DNA from: an uncultured Flavobacteriaceae bacterium
Lineage (GTDB): Bacteria; Bacteroidota; Bacteroidia; Flavobacteriales; Flavobacteriaceae
DNA: 64,000 bases
Assembly (NCBI GenBank): GCA_947502975.1
Contig: CANNBV010000001.1
Span: forward strand, 682,001 to 746,000
Reading direction: 5' to 3'
A program made the translations under genes and the position numbers. Each line of letters begins with the position of its first letter. Within the stretch, counting starts at the first letter, position 1. Positions 17,296 through 27,043 of the stretch are shown here, one piece after another. The notes under the pieces were generated by a model, which saw only the letters and a program-made list of their open reading frames with translations, had not been told where the DNA came from and ran no database searches.

Positions 17296-17348
17296 CCTTG
17301 TCGACTTGAACAGACAGGAATTGAAGACTTTTAATGATAGAAATTGTT

Positions 17349-17395
17349 CTCGATACGATTTCTCATACTTCGAAATCACTCGAACTGAGATAGTT
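17349..17395. repeat. Dispersed flavobacterial repeat fragment
   Basis: The words TTCTCGATACGATTTCTCAT and TCACTCGAACTGAGA, arranged as an imperfect inverted repeat, resemble sequence scattered in flavobacterial intergenic DNA. Related short fragments occur at about 11079, 22168 (TTTTCGACTGCGCTTAGGGT) and 51984. Possibly remnants of a small mobile element. Confidence 0.35.
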
Positions 17396-17441
17396 TGGTT
17401 ATCTAAAAGTTGAGGTTTTGAAACTTAGATGGCAGATAAGT

Positions 17442-17530
17442 GCGTTAGGGATTGAACGGCATGTGGAGCTCCTGACGAAGGAAGAGCGACTAGTGAAAGC
17501 CCGACCCGACCTTAGGAGGGGAACGCCCAA
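17442..17530 (-). repeat. Variable-hairpin intergenic repeat, copy B
   Basis: Reverse orientation to copy A. Constant end GGGGAACGCCCAA (17518-17530) lies 4 bp from the stop of the small gene at 17535, and the other constant end GCGTTAGGGATTG is at 17442-17454. The centre differs from copy A but again can pair (on the minus strand GCTC, TCCT and AGGAGC around TTCGTC). Confidence 0.75.
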
Positions 17531-17534
17531 ATAT

Positions 17535-17771
17535 TTAAAACTTTTTCTCTTTTTGACTTTCGCGCATTTTGTCTAGATTTTCTTTGGTAATCATATATTC
17601 TTTGAGGTCTTTGTCTTTCCATCTGTAGTAAGAGAATAGCGGGAAAACTAACAGAAAAAGAACTGCAACACCTGAACCGATATATTTTTGAGAATTTTGT
17701 GAATCTATGGAAAATCCAGTAATGATAAGACCAGCTGATAGCAATGCGAGAACTATGATGAGGTATTTCAT
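17535..17771 (-). CDS. Small two-helix membrane protein, hypothetical
   Basis: 78 residues. The first 55 form two hydrophobic segments (MKYLIIVLALLSAGLIITGF and SGVAVLFLLVFPLFSYY), followed by a charged cytoplasmic tail (KDKDLKEYMITKENLDKMRE). It starts 4 bp after the stop of the ClC gene on the same strand, so the two are surely co-transcribed. No family is recognised. It could be an accessory of the transporter, but that is only positional inference. Confidence 0.65.
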   Translation of the reverse strand: MKYLIIVLALLSAGLIITGFSIDSQNSQKYIGSGVAVLFLLVFPLFSYYRWKDKDLKEYMITKENLDKMRESQKEKKF

Positions 17772-17775
17772 GACG

Positions 17776-19557
17776 TTAATGTGTTACATTAATTAATTGA
17801 CGACGGTAGGCAGTTAAGAGTTTTGATTTGGAAATATAGCCGTAATATTTGCCTTGTTTAATTACTGGTAAATTCCATGCGCCACTGGTTTTAAATTTCT
17901 CCATAATGTTGTTCATGGTATCTTTTTCATAACTAATAATACCAGCATCGGCGTGCATTAAACTTTGTACGTCTACTTTGTCGTAAAGCTCTGAGTCGAA
18001 CATCATATGCCTAATGTCATCTAAACGAATGACGCCTAAAAACTCGTGTTGTTCATTAACCACAGGAAAGTGATTTCTGGATGATTTAGCTACTGCGTTT
18101 TTTAATACGTCACGTAGTTTCATTTCGGGTTTTAGAATAATAAAGTTGGTTTCAATTACCTTGTCTATTTCAAGCATCATTAGCACGTTTTTGTCTTTAT
18201 CGTGTGTAATTAATTCACCACGTTGTGCTAATTTCAAGGTGTAAATTGAATGTGAAATGTAATATTTGGTAATAGAGAAGGAAATGGCAGCTACCAACAT
18301 TAATGGCACGAAAAGCTCGTAGCCTCCGGTGATTTCTGCAATTAAGAAAATAGCGGTTAACGGTGCGTGTAATACACCTGCCATTAAGCCAGTCATCCCA
18401 ATTAAGGTGAAGTTAGATTCTGAAACGTTAAAATCTAATCCAAGGTTATTAATAATTTTGGCAAAGGCGTTACCTAAAGCACTGCCCATAACTAATGTTG
18501 GAACGAATACACCGCCAACACCACCAGCGCCTAATGTTGTAGTCATGGCTATCGCTTTAAAAATAGCAATACCTAAAAGTAACGCGATGACGACCCAGAC
18601 ATTTTCTAAATCTATATTAAAAGGTGTGTTACCAATAGCAGCAATATGGTCTCCTTTAAGGAGGTTGTTCATAACACCATAGCCTTCACCGTAAAGCGGT
18701 GGAATAATGTACAGCATAGTGCCAATAGCTAGTCCGCCAATAAGTAAGCGTTTCGCGCGACTTTTAAACTGTTTAAAGAAGCTATTAATACCAAAAAATA
18801 CTTTTGAATAGTATACAGACATCAATCCAGTAACGACACCTAAAATGGCATAAAAACCAATATCGTTAATTTGAAACTTATCAGTAAGTTCGAAGCGTAA
18901 CAATACATCGGTTCCCAAGAAAAAATAAGAGGTGACTACTGCCGAAACGGATGCCAATAATAAAGGTACTAATGAAGCAAACGCGATATCTAAACTAAAA
19001 ATCTCTATGGCAAAAATTATAGCTGCAATAGGGGCTTTAAACATCGATGCCATAGCACCAGCAGCAGCACAGGCGATAAGTAATAAGCGTGTTTTGGTAT
19101 TCATATGAAACAAACGAGCCGCATTTGATCCTAGTGCAGAGCCTACACTAACGGCAGGGCCTTGGAGTCCAACAGAACCACCAAAACCAACAGTTAATGG
19201 CGCAGTAATTAAAGCGGCATAAATGTTATATCTCGGAATGATACCATTACGTTTAGAAATGGCATATAACGTGGTAGAAATACCATGACCAATATGTTTT
19301 TTTAACCACGTTTGTTTAATAATGTATACCAATAAAAGGCCAATTATTGGAAGAATAAAATAGAGTGAACTTTGGTAATCTTTAAAAATGTATGAGTTGA
19401 ATAAATGCCTAATGGTATGTGTTAAGTTCTTTAGCAGTACAGTACCCATTCCTGCTAGGAAACCAACTAAAATACTAAGCATATAAATAAATTGCCTTTC
19501 AGAAATATGCTTGTATTTCCAAATTAAAAATTTACGTAAAATGCTTTTTAGACTCAT
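17776..19557 (-). CDS. ClC-family chloride transporter/channel with CBS domain pair
   Basis: 593 residues. The membrane part (about 1-430) has ClC landmarks, including the GVFVP selectivity loop (VGGVFVPTLVMG). A Bateman pair of CBS domains follows (about 450-590: NHFPVVNEQHEFLGVIRLDD and NLPVIKQGKYYGYIS), presumably a nucleotide sensor. Key positions deviate from E. coli ClcA. The external gating Glu (G-R-E-G-P, E148) is Gln132 here (G-L-Q-G-P; codon CAA). The internal proton Glu (E203, second E of FIIEEM) aligns with Ile186 (FAIEIF). The GSGIP loop reads GHGIS (90-94). In ClcA, loss of either Glu uncouples H+ from Cl-, so passive conduction is possible. Followed closely by the small membrane gene. 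Confidence 0.9.
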   Translation of the reverse strand: MSLKSILRKFLIWKYKHISERQFIYMLSILVGFLAGMGTVLLKNLTHTIRHLFNSYIFKDYQSSLYFILPIIGLLLVYIIKQTWLKKHIGHGISTTLYAISKRNGIIPRYNIYAALITAPLTVGFGGSVGLQGPAVSVGSALGSNAARLFHMNTKTRLLLIACAAAGAMASMFKAPIAAIIFAIEIFSLDIAFASLVPLLLASVSAVVTSYFFLGTDVLLRFELTDKFQINDIGFYAILGVVTGLMSVYYSKVFFGINSFFKQFKSRAKRLLIGGLAIGTMLYIIPPLYGEGYGVMNNLLKGDHIAAIGNTPFNIDLENVWVVIALLLGIAIFKAIAMTTTLGAGGVGGVFVPTLVMGSALGNAFAKIINNLGLDFNVSESNFTLIGMTGLMAGVLHAPLTAIFLIAEITGGYELFVPLMLVAAISFSITKYYISHSIYTLKLAQRGELITHDKDKNVLMMLEIDKVIETNFIILKPEMKLRDVLKNAVAKSSRNHFPVVNEQHEFLGVIRLDDIRHMMFDSELYDKVDVQSLMHADAGIISYEKDTMNNIMEKFKTSGAWNLPVIKQGKYYGYISKSKLLTAYRRQLINVTH

Positions 19558-19559
19558 TG

Positions 19560-20276
19560 TTAATTTGATGATTTTAAAATATCTGTACCCAAATATTTGT
19601 CATCTTTATTCATATACCAAGCTCTCACTTTCGGCATTTTTATACCATTAATTGTTTCCTCTTCTGAAAGTAGAATGTATTCACCATCATTTTTAGATTC
19701 CTCATGAAAAAACTGATAGATTTCCATAGCATACGTATCCTTATTGAAATAGAAATACCATGTATCTTCACCAACTGCCTTTTCATAGGTTGCCTTTAAA
19801 ACCCAATATGCTTTTCCTTTGAATGTTTTAGATGCTACTTTATCGTGAATAATAGTTCCGCCATCTTTGAGTTTCATTGGTAAACCGTATAAATAGGTGT
19901 AATAATTTTGATAGAGTTTCGCACGTTCTTTACTAAGACGTTGTTCTTTAAGAATAGCTTCTGATGGATTTTTAGAGCCGTTAAATATTATAGTTGTGCT
20001 GTCCTTATCAATGATGTATTCTGAAACCTTATCATCAACCGCTGCTTTTACAGAAAAGAATTCATTTGGTAAATCGATTTTGATATTACTGTCTCGATTT
20101 GGCTTTTCAGGAATTTCCATGGTGATGTTTAAATTCCCTTTGAAGTTTGGCCAGTTCCCGTTAGGATCGTGATAGGCTATTGCTTTTTCTAAAAGTTGTT
20201 TTCCAGTGAGTTCTTGAGAGAATCCGGAAATAGAAAAAACTATAAAAAGAAAGAATAAGTAACGTTTTATTTGCAT
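19560..20276 (-). CDS. DUF6503-type secreted protein
   Basis: 238 residues from ATG 20276 (an upstream TTG-type extension lies in the aspS terminator region). Signal peptide ends ISGFSQ. The mature protein starts with ELTGKQLLEKAIAYHDPNGNWPNF and is rich in beta strands and aromatics (YWVLKATYEKAVGEDTWYFYFNKDTY), resembling the lipoprotein-carrier-like outer-membrane lipoprotein sorting (LolA/LolB-like) shape seen in DUF6503 proteins. Biochemical function is unknown. Its stop lies 2 bp before the start of the ClC gene on the same strand, so the two could be one transcript, but a functional link is not evident. Confidence 0.75.
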   Translation of the reverse strand: MQIKRYLFFLFIVFSISGFSQELTGKQLLEKAIAYHDPNGNWPNFKGNLNITMEIPEKPNRDSNIKIDLPNEFFSVKAAVDDKVSEYIIDKDSTTIIFNGSKNPSEAILKEQRLSKERAKLYQNYYTYLYGLPMKLKDGGTIIHDKVASKTFKGKAYWVLKATYEKAVGEDTWYFYFNKDTYAMEIYQFFHEESKNDGEYILLSEEETINGIKMPKVRAWYMNKDDKYLGTDILKSSN

Positions 20277-20293
20277 GATTAAAATTAACAAAA

Positions 20294-20313
20294 AATCCCG
20301 CAAAAGCGGGATT
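20294..20313 (-). terminator. aspS terminator
   Basis: AATCCCGC (20294-20301), four-base loop, GCGGGATT (20306-20313), with an A-rich flank on the low-coordinate side giving a U tract in the minus-strand transcript. Lies 7 bp after the aspS stop. Confidence 0.85.
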
Positions 20314-20319
20314 ATATGG

Positions 20320-22074
20320 TTATGATTTTAAATTAAGTTTTAAACTTAATTCTTCTAATTGTTCATCATCTATTGGTGCGGGTGCATCTATCATCACATC
20401 GCGTCCTGAGTTGTTTTTAGGAAATGCAATAAAGTCGCGAATGGTTTCTTGTCCACCCAAAATAGCAACTAATCTGTCCAGGCCAAAGGCTAAACCTCCA
20501 TGAGGTGGTGCGCCATATTGAAAGGCATCCATTAAAAAGCCAAATTGTGCTTTGGCTTCCTCGGGTGTAAAGCCTAAATAATCGAACATTAAAGATTGTG
20601 TGTCTTTATCATGAATCCTTATAGATCCTCCACCAATTTCATTACCGTTCAGTACTAAATCGTAAGCATTTGCTTTTACTGCTCCTGGATCAGTTTTTAA
20701 TAATTCTAGTTGTCCTGGTTTTGGCGACGTAAATGGATGATGCATCGCATGGTAGCGTTCAGTATCTTCATCCCATTCTAATAAAGGGAAATCCATTACC
20801 CAAAGTGGTGCAAACTCGTCAGGTTTGCGTAAGCCTAAGCGTTCAGCTAACTCCATACGTAATGCGCTAAGCTGTGCTCTAACTTTATTTTTATCTCCTG
20901 AAAGTACACAAATTAAATCACCTGGCTTTGCTCCAGTAACTTCTGCCCATTTTGCTAAATCGTCTTGATCATAGAATTTATCTACTGAAGATTTGAACGA
21001 ACCATCGTCATTACAACGACAATACACCATGCCTAAAGCACCAACTTGTGGGCGTTTTACCCAATCTATTAGTTTATCAATGTCTTTTCTGGTATAACTA
21101 TTTGCTCCTGGAACAGCTATTCCAACCACTAATTCCGCAGTATTAAATACATTGAAATCTTTATGTTGTGTAACGTCGTTAAGTTCTCCAAATTCCATCC
21201 CAAAACGAATATCTGGTTTGTCGTTTCCGTACAAACGCATAGCATCGTCATAAAGTAGTCGCGGGAATTTTTCGATGTTAACACCATTTACTTCTTTTAA
21301 TAGATGACGTGTTAAACCTTCAAAAGCATTCAGGATATCTTCCTGTTCAATAAACGCCATTTCACAATCTATTTGTGTGAATTCAGGCTGTCTATCTGCA
21401 CGTAAATCTTCGTCTCTAAAACATTTTACTATTTGAAAATATTTATCCATACCGCCAACCATCAACAGCTGTTTAAAGGTTTGAGGTGATTGTGGTAGGG
21501 CATAAAACTGACCTTCATTCATTCGAGATGGTACCACAAAATCGCGAGCGCCTTCAGGAGTTGACTTAATTAAATAAGGTGTTTCAACTTCGATGAATCC
21601 TTCTTTAGATAAATAGTTTCTAACTTCTTGTGTTACTTTATGTCTAAAAATTAAGCTATTTTTTACTGGATTACGACGAATATCTAAATAACGATATTTC
21701 ATTCTTAAATCTTCACCACCATCTGTCTTATCTTCAATAGTGAAAGGCGGTAAGATAGCTTCATTCAAAATAGATAATTCTGATACTAAAATCTCAATAT
21801 CTCCTGTTGGGATATTAGGGTTTTTAGAGGCGCGTTCTACAACAGTTCCTTTGGCTTGAATTACAAATTCGCGTCCTAGATTTTGTGCTTGCTCTATGAG
21901 TTCTTTTGAAGTACGCTCTTCATCAAAGACTAATTGTGTAATACCGTAACGGTCTCTTAAATCTACCCAAACGATAAACCCTTTGTCTCTAGATTTTTGA
22001 ACCCAACCTGCAAGGGTAACTTCTGTATTAATATGTGCAGCTCTGAGTTCGCCGCAATTATGACTTCTGTACAT
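20320..22074 (-). CDS. aspS: Aspartyl-tRNA synthetase
   Basis: 584 residues from ATG 22074; the preceding in-frame TTG at 22083 is less likely. Charges tRNA-Asp with aspartate. Bacterial type: OB-fold anticodon-binding domain ([20 protein letters not shown]), class II catalytic core with motif 2 ([18 protein letters not shown]) and motif 3 ([13 protein letters not shown]), and a GAD insertion in the middle. A TAAATTTG -7 box (22095-22102, minus strand) precedes it; no good -33 is seen. Monocistronic. Confidence 0.97.
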   Translation of the reverse strand: MYRSHNCGELRAAHINTEVTLAGWVQKSRDKGFIVWVDLRDRYGITQLVFDEERTSKELIEQAQNLGREFVIQAKGTVVERASKNPNIPTGDIEILVSELSILNEAILPPFTIEDKTDGGEDLRMKYRYLDIRRNPVKNSLIFRHKVTQEVRNYLSKEGFIEVETPYLIKSTPEGARDFVVPSRMNEGQFYALPQSPQTFKQLLMVGGMDKYFQIVKCFRDEDLRADRQPEFTQIDCEMAFIEQEDILNAFEGLTRHLLKEVNGVNIEKFPRLLYDDAMRLYGNDKPDIRFGMEFGELNDVTQHKDFNVFNTAELVVGIAVPGANSYTRKDIDKLIDWVKRPQVGALGMVYCRCNDDGSFKSSVDKFYDQDDLAKWAEVTGAKPGDLICVLSGDKNKVRAQLSALRMELAERLGLRKPDEFAPLWVMDFPLLEWDEDTERYHAMHHPFTSPKPGQLELLKTDPGAVKANAYDLVLNGNEIGGGSIRIHDKDTQSLMFDYLGFTPEEAKAQFGFLMDAFQYGAPPHGGLAFGLDRLVAILGGQETIRDFIAFPKNNSGRDVMIDAPAPIDDEQLEELSLKLNLKS

Positions 22075-22220
22075 TCTCTTCAATAATTGAGGTGCAAATT
22101 TACATAAGTTAGATGATTATATGAGTATTTACTGGCTGAATTTAATGTGGATTAGATTATGAAACAACCTTTTCGACTGCGCTTAGGGTGAGAGTTTAGA
22201 ATGGCAAAGTCAAAAAATGA

Positions 22221-22249
22221 AAAGAGCCACAATAGATTAGTGGCTCTTT
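22221..22249 (-). terminator. Terminator of the RND efflux operon
   Basis: AAAGAGCCAC (22221-22230) pairs with GTGGCTCTTT (22240-22249) around a 9-base loop. It is located 51 bp beyond the permease stop at 22300. The rest of 22084-22299 contains a short degenerate repeat word near 22168 and nothing else evident. Confidence 0.8.
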
Positions 22250-22299
22250 CCTGTCTATGAATTGAATTAGTCAAACAATCAAAAGTCTTAAAATTGTTT

Positions 22300-25200
22300 T
22301 TAAGCTTCTTCTATGCGTTGGTCCATATTAAAAACTTCTTGTTGCGTTGACACTAAACCAACTTCAGCATTTCTGTTTTTGTATAACCACATTTTAAATT
22401 TAGTAGATAAGAAGAATAAAATAGGAACAACAATTAGTGTTAAGAATGTTGCAATAAATAAACCGTAAATAACAGTCCATGCTAATGGTCCCCAGAATAT
22501 TACGTTATCACCTCCCATATAAATATTGGGGTTAAATTCACTGAATAGCGTAAAGAAGTTGATGTTGAAACCTGTTGCTAAAGGAATTAACCCTAAAATG
22601 GTTGTAATGGCTGTTAATAATACTGGACGTAAACGTGCTTTCCCACCTTTTACAATAGCTTCTATTAAATCATCTTGTTGTAAGTATTGTTCATCATCTA
22701 AGTCCAGCAATACCTTTTTTCGATCAATTAATAATTGTGTGTAATCAAGTAATACCACACCGTTATTTACTACAATTCCTGCGAGTGAAATAATACCCAT
22801 CATAGTCATCATAATTACGAAAGCACTACCAGTAATTACAATTCCTCCAAATACACCTATCAAGCTTAAGAATATAGCTAGCATGATAATGGCTGGTTTT
22901 GAAACCGAATTAAATTGGAATATTAAAATAAAGAAAATTAAACCTAAGCCTGCAAAAAATGCACTCATTAAAAATGCCATTTGTTTGTTTTGCTCTTCTA
23001 TTTGGCCTGTATAATCTACTTTAACACTATTTGGTTTTTCGGTGAAGCTTTTCATTTCACTTTGAATTTGAGAAACTATAGCGCCTGCATCTGTAAAACC
23101 TGGAGCTAATGCAGAATATAATGTAACCACACGTCTTACATCACGATGTTTTATTGCGCTAAAACCTGAATTATTACTTTGTTTAGCAACTGTAGATACG
23201 GGAATTTCCTTAATCTGTCCAGAAGCCATATCTCTAAAGGTAATTTTCTGATTAAAAATAGCACTTGTGTTATAGCGATTCTCTTCATTAAAGCGCACAT
23301 AGATATCATAATCTTCTCCGTCTTTTTTATAGATACCAGCTTTTGCTCCGAAAATAGAATTACGTAGCTGCTGACCAACCTGTCCAGCTGTCACTCCTAA
23401 CTCTCCAGCTTTTTTTCTATCCACTAGAACTTGCATTGAAGGTTTTGATTTATTAACATCTATTTTTAATTCGTCAATCCCTTGGATATTTTTAGTATTG
23501 ATAAAATCACGCATTTTTTCTGCTGTAGCAATTAATTCAGCATAATTGTCACCTTCTAATTCTAAGTTTATTGGGTATCCAGCTGGTGGACCAACAGCAT
23601 CTTTTTCAACCGAAATAGCAACACCCGGATAAATTCCTTGAAGAGCTTCCTGTACTTTTTTCAAAAGGATATTACTATCAGCGCCATCTCTAAACTTATA
23701 CTCCCGCATAGTAGCTGTTATTTTGCCGCGATGTGGCATTTCTGCAGCAGAACCACCATCAGTCTGTGGATTTCCGGCACCTTCACCAACTTGAGATACC
23801 GCACTTTCTGTCAAGAAATTAAAGTCCCCTTTCATATAGGCTTCTTCGTTTATGATTTTATAAACGCGTTGCTCAATATCATTTGTAATGGCATTGGTTT
23901 TTTTAATGTCTGTGCCTTCAGGATATTCGATATAGACAATAATTTGATTTGGTGTATTGTCTGGGAAGAATTCTACTTTGGTACGTTGGCTTCCAACTGA
24001 AGCACCAAAGCCCATAAAAGCAATAATTAATAACACAAAAGTTCCAATGGCTATGAATCCAGGCTTCCTTCCTCGCAATGCAGCTCTTAAAGTTTTTTCA
24101 TAGAAACGCTCCCATTTTGGTAAAATTTTATTTTGAAATCCATTTGCCCAAGCACGTAAGAACAAGCGATACATCCATAATAGGCCAACTACCACAACCA
24201 TTAGCGTTCCAAGACCTCTATAGCTTCCACCAAAAAGAGCAATTAAAAGACCAATACCACCAACAATTGCTGATATTTTAATGATATTTTGAAGAGGCAT
24301 TTCTTTGTCTTCTGTAGTCATGTATTGGGATACTAAGACAGAGTTGAAAAATATGGCCACAAATAAAGAAGATCCTAAAACGACTGATAGTGTAATTGGA
24401 AAATACTTCATGAATTGCCCCATTACTCCTGGCCAAAGCCCTAAAGGTACAAATGCAGCCACTGTTGTTAATGTTGAAATAATAATAGGAAATGCAATTT
24501 CGCCAATCCCTTTTTTTGCAGCTTCAATTCTCGGCATACCTTCAGACATCAAACGATACACATTTTCAACCACTACAATGCCATTATCTACTAACATACC
24601 AAGCCCCATAATTAATCCGAAAAGAATCATGGTATTCATTGTGTATCCCATTAAATTCAATATCATTAATGACATAAACATGGACATAGGAATAGCGAAT
24701 CCAACAAATAAGGCATTTTTAAATCCTAAAAAGAACATTAAAACAGTAACCACTAATATGATTCCAAAAATGATATTATTTACCAAGTCATCCACCTGAC
24801 CGATAGTTTTTGAGGATTGATCGTTGGCAATGGTAATGGTTAAATCTGGCGGAAACACATTCTCTATGGCGTCATCTACTATCACTTGAATTTGTTCTGC
24901 AGCAGCTACCATGTTTTTACCAGCACGTTTTTTAACATCAAGCATTACTACAGGATGTCCAAACTCTCTGGCATAGGTAGTTTTATCTTCATCTTTAAAA
25001 CTTACTTGTGCAACATCCCTGAGATAGATAGGATTACCTTTCTCTGATTTTACAACGAAGTTTTCAAGTTCGCTGGGGTTTTCAATTTCACCTATAATTC
25101 TGATGGTACGTCTCTGTCCGCTTGTGATTAAGTTTCCTGCAGACATGGTCATGTTCTCTCTGCTTATCGTATTGATAATATCATCAAAACTCACCTGCGC

Positions 25201-25836
25201 AGCCATCATTTTATAAATGTCTACAGCAACCTCCACTTCCTTTTCCTGAGCACCACGAATATCAACTTGTTTTATTTCTTGAAGACTTTCAATTTCATCT
25301 TCTAGATATTCACCAAACTCCTTTAGTTTATCAACTGGATAATCACCCGAAATATTAATATTTAAGATCGGAATTTCCTCAGACATACTTAAATCGAATA
25401 CATTAGGCTCAACTTTTGCACCATTGAAGGTAGGCCAATCTTCACCTGAAGTTTCTGAGTCTACTTCATCTTTTACCTTTTGTTTGGCAGCTTCAACAGT
25501 AATACCCTCATCAAACTCTACAATTACAATAGAATAATCTTCTTGAGACGTTGAGGTGATTTCTACAACATTACTTACCGTCTTAAGCTTATCTTCGATA
25601 GGGTCAGTGATTAGCTTTTCTATATCCTCAGCTGTATTACCAGGATATACTGAACTTATATAGATTTTAGTTTCCTTAATTTCAGGAAAGTTTTCTCGAG
25701 GCATACTAAAATATGCGCCAGCTCCTAAAATTAGAATAAGCGCTATTAAAACATACATGGTAGTTTTATTATTAATAGCCCATGACGATAAAGGAAACTC
25801 TTTGTCTACTTTTTTATTTTTGTTATTCTTAGTCAT
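22300..25836 (-). CDS. RND efflux permease (AcrB-like)
   Basis: 1178 residues, inner-membrane proton/drug antiporter of a tripartite pump. N-terminal membrane segment, periplasmic porter domains, GLIMGLGMLVDNGIVVVENV in TM4 (with Asp in the proton relay) and the second-half counterpart MTMMGIISLAGIVVNNGVVLLDY. It is longer than AcrB (about 1050 aa). Part of the excess is an insertion between the two halves (about residues 510-580, around GGIGLLIALFGGSYRGLGTL and VVVGLLWMYRLFL) predicting two extra membrane helices. Another part is a Gly/Asn-rich periplasmic loop near the C-terminus (SEFNPNIYMGGDNVIFWG). Last gene of the tetR-tolC-MFP-RND operon, 20 bp after the adaptor. Substrates unknown. 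Confidence 0.93.
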   Translation of the reverse strand: MTKNNKNKKVDKEFPLSSWAINNKTTMYVLIALILILGAGAYFSMPRENFPEIKETKIYISSVYPGNTAEDIEKLITDPIEDKLKTVSNVVEITSTSQEDYSIVIVEFDEGITVEAAKQKVKDEVDSETSGEDWPTFNGAKVEPNVFDLSMSEEIPILNINISGDYPVDKLKEFGEYLEDEIESLQEIKQVDIRGAQEKEVEVAVDIYKMMAAQVSFDDIINTISRENMTMSAGNLITSGQRRTIRIIGEIENPSELENFVVKSEKGNPIYLRDVAQVSFKDEDKTTYAREFGHPVVMLDVKKRAGKNMVAAAEQIQVIVDDAIENVFPPDLTITIANDQSSKTIGQVDDLVNNIIFGIILVVTVLMFFLGFKNALFVGFAIPMSMFMSLMILNLMGYTMNTMILFGLIMGLGMLVDNGIVVVENVYRLMSEGMPRIEAAKKGIGEIAFPIIISTLTTVAAFVPLGLWPGVMGQFMKYFPITLSVVLGSSLFVAIFFNSVLVSQYMTTEDKEMPLQNIIKISAIVGGIGLLIALFGGSYRGLGTLMVVVVGLLWMYRLFLRAWANGFQNKILPKWERFYEKTLRAALRGRKPGFIAIGTFVLLIIAFMGFGASVGSQRTKVEFFPDNTPNQIIVYIEYPEGTDIKKTNAITNDIEQRVYKIINEEAYMKGDFNFLTESAVSQVGEGAGNPQTDGGSAAEMPHRGKITATMREYKFRDGADSNILLKKVQEALQGIYPGVAISVEKDAVGPPAGYPINLELEGDNYAELIATAEKMRDFINTKNIQGIDELKIDVNKSKPSMQVLVDRKKAGELGVTAGQVGQQLRNSIFGAKAGIYKKDGEDYDIYVRFNEENRYNTSAIFNQKITFRDMASGQIKEIPVSTVAKQSNNSGFSAIKHRDVRRVVTLYSALAPGFTDAGAIVSQIQSEMKSFTEKPNSVKVDYTGQIEEQNKQMAFLMSAFFAGLGLIFFILIFQFNSVSKPAIIMLAIFLSLIGVFGGIVITGSAFVIMMTMMGIISLAGIVVNNGVVLLDYTQLLIDRKKVLLDLDDEQYLQQDDLIEAIVKGGKARLRPVLLTAITTILGLIPLATGFNINFFTLFSEFNPNIYMGGDNVIFWGPLAWTVIYGLFIATFLTLIVVPILFFLSTKFKMWLYKNRNAEVGLVSTQQEVFNMDQRIEEA

Positions 25837-25856
25837 TACGTCTTAGTCTTTTTAGA

Positions 25857-27035
25857 TTAGTTAGTGATCTCTAGCTCTAATATCTTCACATCCTGACCAT
25901 CTTTTACACTACGAGCCCCTTCTTCAATAATCTCTTCGCCATCAGCAATTCCTGAGAGGACTTCTATATCATCACCTTGAGTTTTACCCGTTTCTATAAT
26001 GGTACGTTTAGCTTTAGCTTTTTCTCCATTTTTATCGGCTACAGTGTATACGTATTGTTGCCCTTCAGCATTTTCAGAAATAATACTTTGAGGAATTAAA
26101 ATTGCCTTATTATTCGTGTAATCGTTAATCCTTAATTTGGCAGTAAGGTTAGGTTTTATTGTAGCATCTTTATTAGGAAAAGCTACTTCAACTTTAAAAG
26201 TTCTATTCGCAGGGTTTATAAAGTTTCCTGCTTGACGTACTTTAGCATCTACATCTTTACCAAGTACAGGGAAGTTAACTTTTACTTCTTTCCCTGGTGT
26301 AATATCAGCAACATAACGCTCAGGAACATCTGTTTCAATATACATATCATTTAGATTTACAATTCTAAATAATTGAGATTGCCCTGGCGCAACTACGGTG
26401 CCCTGTTCTGTGATGACATCGTCAATAGTTCCAGAAAACGGCGCACGAACTATTGTTTTTCCTACTTGTTGTTGTAGTTGACTTACCATTTGTTCCTGTG
26501 CTTCATAAGTAGATTTAGCTTGTAGGTATTGAATTTCACTACCTATTTTTTGATCCCATAAACGTTTTTGACGTTCAAATGTAGTTTTAGCTAAATCAGT
26601 TTGAATTTTTACTTGTGCTAATTGTTGGCTTAATCCACCATCATCAATTTTTGCAAGTGCTTGTCCTTTTCTTACTTTTTGGCCTTCCTTGACATAAACC
26701 TTAGTGAGTACTCCTCCGTATTCTGCAGTTATTACCACGTTTTGTTTTGTACTTACATTTCCTTGTAATTCTACAAAATGATTAAATTGAGTTTCTTTTG
26801 CTGTAAATGTTGTGATTAAAGGAATTTTCTCCTGAGGATCTAGTGTTTTAATCTGTTGTTCTAGTTGCTTTAATTGGGCAGAAATTTCTTGAGCTGAAGC
26901 ATCTAACTCCGCTTTTTTCTGTCTCATTGAACTTAAATCTTTTGAAGCTATGATATCTTCAACTGATTTGTTTTTATCTCCGCCACAAGATGTTAATACA
27001 ATGGCGCTAATTAGGGTTACAATTATATATCTCAT
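25857..27035 (-). CDS. RND efflux periplasmic adaptor (membrane fusion lipoprotein)
   Basis: 392 residues with lipobox LTSCGG (Cys 17), so it is anchored in the inner membrane as a lipoprotein. A short coiled coil follows (SSMRQKKAELDASAQEISAQ). The lipoyl/biotinyl-like halves flank a second helical hairpin (GVLTKVYVKEGQKVRKGQAL; VRAPFSGTIDDVITEQGTVV), then the beta-barrel and membrane-proximal domains. Links the RND permease to the TolC channel. The genes before and after are 8 bp and 20 bp away on the same strand. Confidence 0.93.
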   Translation of the reverse strand: MRYIIVTLISAIVLTSCGGDKNKSVEDIIASKDLSSMRQKKAELDASAQEISAQLKQLEQQIKTLDPQEKIPLITTFTAKETQFNHFVELQGNVSTKQNVVITAEYGGVLTKVYVKEGQKVRKGQALAKIDDGGLSQQLAQVKIQTDLAKTTFERQKRLWDQKIGSEIQYLQAKSTYEAQEQMVSQLQQQVGKTIVRAPFSGTIDDVITEQGTVVAPGQSQLFRIVNLNDMYIETDVPERYVADITPGKEVKVNFPVLGKDVDAKVRQAGNFINPANRTFKVEVAFPNKDATIKPNLTAKLRINDYTNNKAILIPQSIISENAEGQQYVYTVADKNGEKAKAKRTIIETGKTQGDDIEVLSGIADGEEIIEEGARSVKDGQDVKILELEITN

Positions 27036-27043
27036 GATGGTTG

